DNA from: Platynereis dumerilii
Lineage: Eukaryota > Annelida > Polychaeta > Phyllodocida > Nereididae
DNA: 64,000 bases
Assembly (NCBI GenBank): GCA_026936325.1
Contig: JAPTHN010000001.1
Span: 100,145,859 to 100,209,858, forward strand
Reading direction: 5' to 3'
Shown here: one piece after another, positions 12,301 to 24,300 of the stretch
Position numbering within the stretch: the first letter of the stretch is position 1
Layout of the letters: each line of letters starts with the position of its first letter
Position numbers and translations under genes: made by a program
The notes under the pieces: generated by a model
Told to the model about the DNA's origin: nothing
The model's database searches: none
What the model saw: the letters and a program-made list of their open reading frames with translations, nothing else

Positions 12301-15300
12301 AAATTCGGCCTCATTAATGACGTTACATAATCTCTTAATTGGCAAACAATCACCCGCATGACACTTTCCAATTAGTGTTATGTAATGAGTCAACAAATCG
12401 TCCGGATCACAGTCAGTTACTTTCTTCCTTGACCTGTTTCTCTCTTTCTCTATGTCTTGATATGATTTGAAATACAGTAGCTATCCTATTTGTTGAAGTC
12501 AAACTCTTTCCTGGAAAATGAAACTGTGGGATTATTTCTTCGGCGATCCAAATTATTTTTTCATTGATTCAGAATGTTCAGTAAATTATGTTTCCTTCGC
12601 ATGGTGACCAGAATGTAAATGAAACATCATTTGAGCGATCAGAAAATATGTTCTTTCTTTTCTTTGTCATTTATTAGGATCTGGCGATGAGGATATTGAA
12701 TTTGATTATGATGTAAAGGTATCATGTTGAAAGGATCCATAATAGTAATTACTACTGTCTCAACAGTTTCGAGATCTCTCAAAGTGGACGGACATTTCTA
12801 CCTGCTGTTTTGAGTCCTGCCCAATATTGATCTGTTTCATCTGATGGTATTAGTTCTGAGGGGGTAGCTGGAACCTTGCTCACTTAGAGAGTAATGGGGA
12901 TCAGCTTGACAGCCCTGCTCTGTAATCAAAGGGCACTGAGAGGCTGGAGTGGCTGATAAATCGCTGATCTTTCTTTATAGGATAATCAAGTATTCATTCT
13001 ACCAATTACATGGCCTTACTCACAATTAATGCCTATTGCATTAGGATATTAGGTTAGGAGCTGGATTTTTCTCCCCCTGCCTTGTTACTATAGACAACAA
13101 GCACCATTTACACTGTTATTATCCCCATGCAAAGGAGTTGCACATTAGCAGGGCAGGGCTTGCACATTTACACCAGCCTGTTGCACATTTACATTCCTTT
13201 GTGTCCTGTAAGCTCTTTAGCAGTCGCAGGGCCTCTCTAGGGAGAATATATGCCCTTTCCTGACAACACTTGCCCTCTTATCACCACCAGGTCAAACGAT
13301 GAATAATATCATCCCCAGCTCTGATTCTCTCTAACAGAAAAGACATCAATACCCTGGTATTACCCCAACAATGATTAACATAACAATGGGATTGTATAAT
13401 TGTGTGTCACCATCAGAATTCATGGAGCTATAGAGATAATATTCAATATAAATCATTCTTTTTTCATTCAGCCAGTTCAGTTTATGAAAGTACAATGTTT
13501 TTCGCTGCGTAATGAAAGAGAAGCCAGTTGGATGTTGTTTCTTTGGAATGCCTAAAAGGATGGTCCCTTGAATCAGTGCCTATGTTGACTTATTATGATG
13601 AACTATTTAGAGTATTTACTTAAGTAAAATATCCTCAAAATGGACTTAATGTGTGTCTCACTCATTTCTCCATCAACCCTCCTCTTCATGAGCAGAATTT
13701 CAGTGTGACAACGGTATAAATTGGCAACTCCCATTCGGAGCCTTTGCTGGGCAATGAAAAGATCCCTCCTATGAGGCAAATGTCTGACATGTCGACGGCT
13801 CAGGGTCTTTCTCTCTCAATCCATGTCAATGACCAAAACAAGAGGGCTGCACTATTCATATTATACCTGCTGTCAATTTAGTTATAGCAGAACATGTGTG
13901 GACTGGTCAGCAATTGTCAAGCAAGTTACTGTAAGACGAAAATATCCCTCAAATCATATTGGACCTTATCTCTGGTCTTGCGGCCACATTATTATCATCC
14001 CTCATGACATTACATCAGATTAACCCTTTTAGTCGGAGGGTAAAAGTGGGTAATATCACGCAGGTGGGTATTATCACGCACCTACATTAATGGCCATTTG
14101 AGTCTACAGACATGAATGAAATCTCCAATGTAAGAAATGAAAAATGTGCAAGGGATTATATTGATCATATTTGATAGTATTCTTTGCTTGACATTGCCAT
14201 CTGCAAGTTTGCTAGATCATTTTAAGCAATTGGAGCATTTTTTCTCAATTTTGATGCGCTTTTAATACACATTTCTCAATGTGAACGACATGCAATAGTG
14301 GCTAATGTTTAGGTGAGTCATTGAGTGGAGAATCATGATGTGCGAAAGGCATAAAATGGCATTCAAAGAATTTATTATACAGAATGTTGGCTTTGCAGAA
14401 GCCACTGGTTTGCATGCATATATAGTGAATGTAAACCAGGGGTAATATCACTCATGCTGTTGAGGTAATATCACGCACACTGGGGGTATTATCACGCACC
14501 TAATAATACCAAATAGGCCCCAATACACACGTTTCTGAAGATCCCAACCCCCCTCCCCTAAGCAAAGTTTTAAAAGTTTCCTGTGCTTATAGTAATTTTT
14601 GACAGGCATGGTGAACTCTTGAAAGGGGGGAGGTGGCAGATTCAGCTTTCAACATTCACAGCAATAAAAGTCTCTCCAGAGCAGATTTTCACTTTGTGTC
14701 AGATTAATTTTACAATTTGTGAATCAGATTTTTAAAATGGGTGCAAAAGCACCAACTGAACTCTGGGAACATCTAAAGCCGTGTACTTTTGTGTATTGGT
14801 TCCGTCCAAATTATTTGAGCTAACTGGTATCTAATCTAAGCTTCCAGATGTACACTGTTATTATCAGAATATCAAAATGCGTGATATTACACTAGCTGGT
14901 GCGTCATATTAAACTGAAGTGCGTCATATTAACCTTAAAAATCGTAAAATTACCCCAGTTACTTTAACCTCATGCCAATGGCTCTGGGATACTGCCGACC
15001 AAAGGAATTTGATATTTTTTGTTGCCTAGGCTCAATATCAACTGGAGAATTTACTATGGGCCATGATATATATAATTTTCTATGACTGGCAGAGACACAG
15101 AAACACACAAGTATAATACCACGCAGTAGGTGCGTGATATTACCCACATTTACCCTATATGGAAAAGCTAAATTCCATATCAAGACAGCGCATTTTCAGC
15201 ACAATAGAGGCAAATCGGGACACAGATTCAATAGAACACTTATGGGAGTTATGGGCCCAAATGATAAGTTGATTAGAAATTAACACCATGAAGAGAAAAA

Positions 15301-18300
15301 GAAGAGCTGAGTTAATCTTCTGACAGAGTGACACCTGATCACTGGGGATTACAGCAATATGACTAATGTGCAGGATCTGGGCTTTGTGGTTTGCAGTCAT
15401 GTAAATATGTGGGTTGAGGCTGGAATGGCAGATGATGTGGGGGAATAGTGCTGTTATTGCAATGCGACCAAATACTCATAGAGGAAATTGGAATTATAAA
15501 CCATAATAAGGTATAATCAGTTGCTGAGTCTCAAGAAATGTGGATGAAGAGTGGATTTAGAGTTATTAAAATCTTCAGTCTGTAGACATCTTTTTAACCT
15601 CAGTCTATTGAATACGGGTTATTTCTCTATTATATGGCAGCATGGGGCTTCTTGGGGGGGGGGGCTATTGTAAATTGCAAATGAGCAGTATACGATGATT
15701 TAATGGGTAGTGTTGGCCTCATACAGTGATGCTATTAGAGTCAGTGTGGTGACTTGCAAGTGCTGTCCCTTTAAAACATAATCTAACACACTCATTTGGT
15801 TGTATAAGGAGCTGGGATGCAGCCATTGGAGCCTTTGATCCATGGATCATTCTGGGGGAGGGAGGAGGGCTGGTTCCAGCTGATAAGCACCAAGGGCTGA
15901 TATCAAGGCCCATGACAGAGTGGGGGTGCTGCTGCAGGGGGGGGGGGGTTGCCTGTGGGCCTCTGCCACTTCTAGCAGCAGATACTACCCTTCTATATGA
16001 GACTATTTCCCCCTCCTCATCCAAATTTAACCCCCCCTCTCCTCAACTCCACCCTCCCTTTTCTATAGCCCCCAGTTTGATGCAGTGGTCAGCTCCCATT
16101 GCCTCCCCAATAGCCAGTCCCCTCGTTAATCATTCCCTCACAGTGCTGTGACATTGCTCTCCTTGCCCTGCTCCTTGTAACAAGTACCCAACGACCCCCT
16201 TGCTTGCTCCTGCCTGCTCTTTCTTGCTCTAGCTTGCTTGTCTGCCCCTCACTGCTTTCCAAACTGCCTCGCTTCTTGTTTGGTGGCAATCAACCTCCTT
16301 GCTTGACACCTTTCGTGACTGCCTTGCTTTCTAAAGAAGCTGCAGTTCTGGCTTTAAATCTCCCTCAATCCATACCAAAGCATCTCCTTCAAGAGTTAAA
16401 TCTCGTTTTCTTTTCCTCCTATTATTCATCAATTTTGCCTTTTTACTTTGGTGGAGTAAGCCAGTAAGCGCATGATTAGTGAAGCTATAATTCTCCACCA
16501 GCTTTCACCAAATGAAACCAGGCATTCCAACAGGACATGAATTATCCCAAAATGCCAATGCATTCCACAAAGGGAACTTGGGACAGAATTATCAGAATTT
16601 ACTACCCAATAAATTCAGCAATTCCTCTTTGATCAGGCTTGTTTATGATCCATTATATTATTTCACCTGAAATCAGCTTGGTGTTAGGATAGGACAATTT
16701 AGGTTCCAAGTGTGCACACTATGCAGATTTATATACAGTTTTCTCTTAAATAGTTATTTGGTAGATTTTTTCCTTTCTTTGTTTCTCTTTATTTTATGAT
16801 ATCTAAACTATATGTCAAAATTCATATAAAAAACATTTCAAGTGAAATGATATACACAAAAAACGTACATATATACAAAAAACAAATTAACAAAAACCCT
16901 GATTGGTTTTTGGGCTTGTCTTCCATATCTTTCCAATTGGGGTTTGAGGGGAAAACTTTACAATTGTATTGTCTTGAATCTTGCAGGTTTTGGGAAAACC
17001 AAACTCCTATGCAAAAACCTCCATAGATATTAAATAAAAACATTTGGTATTAAAAAAAAACAAAAAACAATTTTGTCCAATTCTTTAGAGTGTTTACAAC
17101 AGCAGTTTTGTTGCAAAAATTGAGTCTTGCCATATAATGTGATACATATGATTTCACTGAAGACACTTGTGATTTTCCACCATATTTCGGGGAGAGCACT
17201 CCAAGTAGCCAGACTGCAGTTGCTGCAGGCGTTCTGCAAGTGGGTTAGGAGGAAAATCCTCATTTCAGAGACGCCCCCAAGTGGCAGACTTGAGAAACAC
17301 TGACACACTTGTTTCTTACTGGCTCTCCTCCAGCCAATAGGAGGCAGGGATTACTGGGAAGACTCCACCACAGTGTATACTATAGATATACTATAGATAT
17401 AATTATGTACATTGCAATTATTCATATGGATATACATATGTGTTTGAATCATGACGACCAGAAATGAATAAAGATACACAGAAAGACAGATACTGGTTAA
17501 TAAAGCTGATAAATGAAGAACGATAGATTATATTTCCTCTTTTAACAAAATGAATATGTTGAGCTTCTCATATACAGACCTATCTTATAAATTTGGTTCT
17601 CGTCTGAAAAAAACAACAACAACAAAACAGGAGGATATACACATTTTTGTATTCACCCAGATCAAAATGTAAAATGGCCCCAGGAAATTTACTATGAATC
17701 ATTCTTAGACTGCTAATTATTCTATATATATATTATTTTTCTTTCTCTTTGCAGACTGGATCGGCACCCTGTCCTTCTGCATCTCCCTGTCCTGTGCCCC
17801 TTTCTCCGTGGCCTTCATTCGGATGTTCAAGTACCGCGGATACAGAATAGGTGGCCTTATAGGGACGGGGGTGCTCACGGTCAGCTGTTTTCTCTCCTCC
17901 TTCGTGGGTTCGCCTGCCTGGATGTTTCTGACCCACAGTCTTCTATACGGAGTAGGATCGTCGCTCATCTACATGGCTTCATCTCTGGTCATTGGAGAAT
18001 ACTTCGACAAGGATCATAAGTACCACGTCCTGGCCACCAGTATATTACTCTGTGGATACCCCATAGGTGAGAGGCCAATTTAAATTATTTTTACTTCTGC
18101 TTGAGATGCTCTGCATTTTGTTCCATGACACCTTTGGCCTCGGTGAATATCACCGGTTAAATCCATAAAACCTGATATTGACCTCAGCCGAAATCCATAA
18201 TTGTATAATGTTCTTTTAAATAAACTTGTTCATATTTCATGTCGGACAAAGGCGAAGGAGGTCTATAAATATTGAGGGAGATGCCCAAAAAATATTGCCT

Positions 18301-21300
18301 AAATTGCCCCGAAAAATAACTTTTTCCAAAATGTTTGAGTAGGGGCTAACATAACATATTTGATTAAAGGGATCTTGTCAATGAAGCTTTATAAAGCCCT
18401 ATCTGTCCAGTTCCGAACTTTCGTAGCAACAACTGTCTTTTCCCAAAGACAAAATCATTTCATGCCACACAACAATGACTTATCTATCCAGCCGCAACTG
18501 TAGCAAACCAAGGCAGATAGTGCGATATTGTAGGCATACTGGAAATTCTTTGTTTTGAATGGCTGAAAACCAGATGGTACAAAAGGCCATAATTATGTTC
18601 TTATTATGCAAAACCTTCTAACAAATACATAACAATGAATTCTGACTTACATCGATCTCTACAGAAATCACCGATGCCTTACACATTGTATATGGATTGA
18701 AAACATAATAAGAAACGAGTTAACCATCTTCCCTTGTGTGTTACACAGTCACTAGGGCAATAGAAAAGCCAGGAGATCCGTTGGAAGGAAATCTATTTTT
18801 AAACTATACGGTGTCACAAGTGCAGTTTAATGGGTCAGTTACCTCTTCGGCAAACTGTTTAGGCCTAATTCCACTTCCAGTGAACATTATTTTGTGTGAA
18901 AATACTAAAAAAAAACCAACAGGGCTTTAGCCTACCTTCCCATCATCCATTGCAAAACTTAGTCTTGATCTGTCCTTGAAATTAGAATTTGTGACATAGG
19001 CTTGGATTAGGAGGGATGGCTCAGGCTTGAATAAGAGGGATAGCTCAGGTTTGAATTAGGAGGGATGGCTCGGGCTTGAATTAGGAGGGATGGCCCATTT
19101 AGGTGGACAGTATCCTGCGCAAATTGGGCTTTCTGCCCAAATTTTTCGTTCGTTTGCCCAAATTGAATGTCAATTTATAATGCTGTCAGATTTTAGAGTG
19201 GAGTTAAGGGAAGTCCCTGTGCTCCCTGATTTCTACGCCTATGATTAATTTTGTGACATTTTAACTGTGATATAAAACTTTCAGGAAGCTTGTTGTTCAA
19301 CCCCTTCAACGCCTGGTTGTCCGAGCGATTCGGCTGGAGAACAGCATTCCGAGTGGCCAGCTTCATGATCTGCATAACAGGCATTCCCTGCTGCTGGGCC
19401 TTCTCATCCAAACAAGACATAGGACACACTCAATTCGTTGAAGAGTCCGAAGAACCGGAAGCTCAACCGACCATGGTAGAAGAACACCCCCCTGTGCCCC
19501 GAAGGTGCTGCACCCTAGAGGAGATCAAACTAAGGCCCCAGATCCTCCTCTGGTACCTGGCCAACCTCCTCTCATACCTGGGCTTCTTTATGCCTTTCCT
19601 AAACCTGGTGAGTGGTGGTAAAAGAGAAATGTTACACAAGCCTTAGCTTACCAGTATAAAGCATGCCACAGGTGACGTTTTATGAATCTCAAATGTTATC
19701 AATTTGTGGCAGCTGGTTGATATTTTGTAATGTTTTTGGCAGCCTGTTTGTTTTCTATAATTATGCCACAGAGATTATAACTGACATCACTTTCACAGTG
19801 TTCAAAAACTAGATATTGCAGTTGTTTGAAGATTGAGAAATAAGTGTAATTTCGTGAAAATTTCATGATGGAAAAGTTCATCAATCCACATTCCTGAACC
19901 TTTGTTAGCGGCGGACCCAGAAAATTTTGGTGGGGGTCTATGCGGTTATCACGTTCTGGAACCAACAGCCCTCGGTATATCGAAACTCGGTGCTGATAAA
20001 TTTAGTGTGTAAAAATATTTAAAATCTGATCTCTTCCCCCTTGGCCTAATTGGTAAGTGCGCTTGTCAACTGGCTTTGAGGGCGTGAGTTCAAATCTCAT
20101 CCCGGGAACTCAGTTTAGTCCGAGCCCACGGGACATTAAATGGAGGCGGGTTGTATTCAGTATTCTATGCTGGGGCAACTGAAAGACCCTGGGCATCCCT
20201 GAATTAATAGGGTATGATCCAGACTCACAGTCTTCTCATCTCATCGTCATACAGCGGTCACCAAAAATGAAAGTGCAACTCCCTCCACAAAAAAGATGGA
20301 GGTCTGCCCCCCTCGGTCCACCTATCCCTGGTTTTTGTGGTTGTTATGTCCTCTGACTGTTTATCATCATATCATCAATAACTAATCTCTGTTTACAGGC
20401 ATACTACATGCAACTGCACAAAATAGGCACTGTCAAGGCCTCTTGGGATCTAACATTGCTTAGTTTAGCAGAGTGCATGACTTACATCATCGCTTCACTT
20501 ATGGGAGACTATCTCAAAGGCAAGCTGGTAAATGTCAACATTGGGGCCTCTGCAGTCTTGGCCTTCATCTGTCTTATCTGGCCAAATATTGATGTCAGCT
20601 ATGGCGTCATCCTCACCATCTCCATAGGTCAGTTTTTGTATGTTTTGTACATATAACTACTATCTTATTGTGTGTGTGAGACAAAAACAAAATACTTTTT
20701 ATGTTATTTTAATGTGGAATGTGGTGAAAAAAAAAACAACCTTTAACGCGAGGATACCAAAGCTTCATTGCTCATTGGGTAGGCATTCCCGAAGTCCCAA
20801 ATTTAAAAAAAAAGTCATATTTAGTCATTGTACAGTTTGAAGAATGGGAATCACTGCATTTCACATTAATAAAATAAAATAAAAAGTATTTCTATAAACT
20901 GGTCACAGCGAGCTTGAACAAACTTTGGGGTTAAAAAAATTGACCAAGAAAACGATTATTGCAGTGATGTAGAGGAAGGTCAGGCGAATTTTTTGAAATA
21001 TTTCAGTTTTAAACTTTTTATTTATCACATCCTATTGTTAGCATGGAATCTCCATCTAAAAATGAGTACATACCACTTCATTCAGACTGACAGAGTGTGA
21101 TAAAGCTATAACAGTAAAAATTTCTCAGAAAATTTACAAAATATGCTTATTTGCCAGCTTGTCGTCAGTTTCATCATTTTGGTGAATAATTGTAGTAGAA
21201 TCTACCTCACTTTTGAACTCTATGGTGTATTATTGAGGTTTTTATGGGGTTTAAAGAATTTCACCACTTTGAAACAAGTACTTTTACAACCATGTAAAGT

Positions 21301-24300
21301 GTAGCCAATGTTTTAAGTTAAGTATAGAGTAAAATACTTTCACATTGCAGTCTTAATGTGCAATAGTTATACATGTTTGTATTAACTATATTTGCACATA
21401 ATTTACTGAATTTTTGCTATTTTTTGTTGTTCTATACAATTAAAGATTGGTTGATTTTGGATGCCAGCTAACCTACATCAACATTAAACACCCAACATCC
21501 ATTTTAAGTACTCAAAATACATTAAGCATGAATATTAATGTTTATTTATGGCTTTTAATCTTATTTTTGTCTTTTTGTCCAATTGCAAAGACTTTTCATG
21601 TAATATCAGGGGATTCAACTTCATATTGAAGCATATACTTGCAAACACTCTATGCATGCACTGTCTGAAAATTTACTCAACTTTGTCTATCCTTTTACAT
21701 TGTTATGAAATGCTTGTTTCAGGGTGGCAAAATTTGTGATAAAATGCACAAAAAACTCAACAAAGCCTGTTACAATGAGATGATGAGACCGAATTTGCTA
21801 AAATTATTTACAAGAATTATGTAACTAACACAACCTGGTATTTTTTTTTTTTTTTTTCACCATAAAAAGTACACTATTTGCAGTTTAAAACATACGCAGG
21901 CGTAAAACCCCGAGGGCTTGTTGGCTCGGAAAAACAGTTACACAATAGGCATATACATGTAGCTTCAAACACACACAACAGAGAAGTATAAATCAGTACG
22001 CATAGTGAAATTAAACAAGAAATGTTAGTAAACTAAATAATGGTACAAAATATAATTAAATTCAGAATTTCCTTTTGTTAGATAAAAACATGAATTTCTT
22101 AATGTTATTTTTAAATTGGACAAATGTATTAACGTTTTTCATACTATCTGGTAACAAATTCCATAATTTGGGTCCCATATACAAAATTGAGAATTTGAAT
22201 TTTTCTATCCTAGGAAAAGGTAAATATAAATTAGAAGCACTTCTAGTTGATAATGAGTGAGTATTTCTTCTCAGTTGAAACATATTTGTAAAGCTTAATG
22301 GTAATAGATTATTAATATACTTAAACATGAAAATACAAATATGGATATCATTAATTTCATAAATAGAATGAATCTTGTCAGGTGATTTTCTCAATATGTT
22401 ATTGAGTTATTGTTTTGTTCCTGTTATATCTAAACCAACAAGGTGTACTTGTAGTAATGCTACTCTTATCGACAATATCTTTACAAACTCCATTAAATTA
22501 TTTCATGGTAATACACTAAGTGGTATACTGTTTGAAACTATTTCTTAACATTTTCCGGTGTTTTTAATGAACAACTTTAAAGAAAAAATATTAAGTAAAA
22601 ATCCAATAATCTACAAAGAAATGGTTAATCCTCATTGCAAACATTTTCTCAGGCCTTTAGCCAGAGATGTTAGCTGTCATAGGTTTATCACACCCTGTCA
22701 ATCTGGATGAAGTGGTACATACTTTCTGCAGAGACAATGACTGCATATTTTTACTTCTGATTCTGAATAATAACTTTTATCCTAGATATTACCTAACAGG
22801 AAAAATTGACAGTTTTGATTAGTTTTTCATGGAGATTACATGCTAAGAATAGGGTGTGATAAATAAAACATCTAAAACTCAAATATCTCAAAAAATTCCC
22901 AACAGATTTTTTCGTTTGATACATCAAAATGTTCGTCTGACCTTCCTCTACATCATTGCGCCAATCGTTTTCTTGGTCAATTTTTCTAACCCCAAAGTTT
23001 GTTCAAGCTCGCTGTGTGGTCTAATGTGCATGTTTCCTTTGACATATCAAATGTTTCTAACGAAGGTTTTGTTTAAACATAAAGGTGGCCATTGTGTCAT
23101 ATGTGGCCCAATAGTGATTTTTTTAAAAGCACATCATGCAACAGTTAGGCCTATGTTGCACAAGTTTTCTGAGAGTTTTTGGTTCAAGCACTTCTCTGGG
23201 TGGTTTTATTTAGTTCAGACCATAAAATGTACGTTGAATTTCTGCTTTCAGCCATGGGGGGCTGCCTGGGTCTGACCATAGTCTACACTTATGCAGCCTC
23301 CGTGGAGGTCACCCGTCTCCCCATTGACATTGCCTGGGCTTTCACAAACCTCTGGTCTGGTATTGGGATCCTCATTGGTCCCTTCTTCTCTGGTAAGTGT
23401 CTTCAACTAAAGAATTGTAAATTTCAAAAGCAGTGAAATGCAAGCATATATACACTGTATATTCAAATTGCGAAATTGTGCAAATAATTGGTTGTATTCA
23501 TGGCAACCACAGGGCCATTGCTTTCTTGAAAAGGTCATTGCGCTTGATCTCTTTCTGTGAAAGAAAATATAGAGCAGTTCAAATGATTAAACTAAATTTA
23601 GTTTGCGCCAGACCGTTCCATGCAATCACTTCGACAATAATGATGCAGTTCTTTGTGTATGTGCATGCGTACTTTTAGTATTTCACATTATCTGGTTGAA
23701 AGATGTTTATTTCTGTTTAAAATATGTGATATAATTTAATGTCATCATTGCAAGACTATATATGTGTGGAGAATGGGCATCACTAACAATAATTTAAAAT
23801 CATAACAGGAGTGATATTCGATTGGCGACAATCCTACGACGATGTGTTCTACGTGGTTGGGGTGCTGTACGTCTTCGATGCCTTTATATTCGCCGCCATA
23901 CCCTTGTTGGACAAATACCAGGAGAAGCACGGTCTGGGTATCTATGCCGAGAAGGATGTCAATAACGCAGCGGAATACACACAACAGACCTTCCGGATAA
24001 CCAAAGGATCCCTGTCGACGTCGTCGCTGGTCCACGGAGACCAGGCGGATGGCGTCAAAGAATACGGCACGACGTCATCTACAACCCAACAAGGCTTCGC
24101 TGCTCCCCCTGCCAAACCCCCTCCCCCTGCTGGAGGGTTCCCCCGTCAGAACTCACAAGGGCAACCCATTGGGGATGACCCAGGGGGATACCCTCCTCCA
24201 CCCCAGCAACAACCCCAGTCTATATATAGACCCACCTCAAGCAATAACCCCTTCGCCCAAGCTGAGTACCCCAGTAGGAATGAAAACAACAGAAGTGGAT

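Larger units (their letters stand above)
9315..14037. other. Long unique part of gene 1 intron 1
   Basis: Largely free of recognisable mobile elements, unlike the rest of the window. Exceptions are a LINE-tail fragment at 11229-11325, a 45-bp tandem duplication at 11080-11169, and a CTGATTCAGTG short repeat around 10555-10632. Such a gap in repeats is where intronic regulatory DNA would be expected, but that is inference. Confidence 0.5.

Noticed and set aside
15719-16024. 101-codon minus-strand frame in G/C-rich intron DNA
   Set aside because: Low-complexity composition, no splice context, no recognisable domain.
20033-20110. Functional tRNA gene
   Set aside because: A and B boxes are present but there is no cloverleaf with a matching acceptor stem, and the sequence continues into a repeated SINE body.
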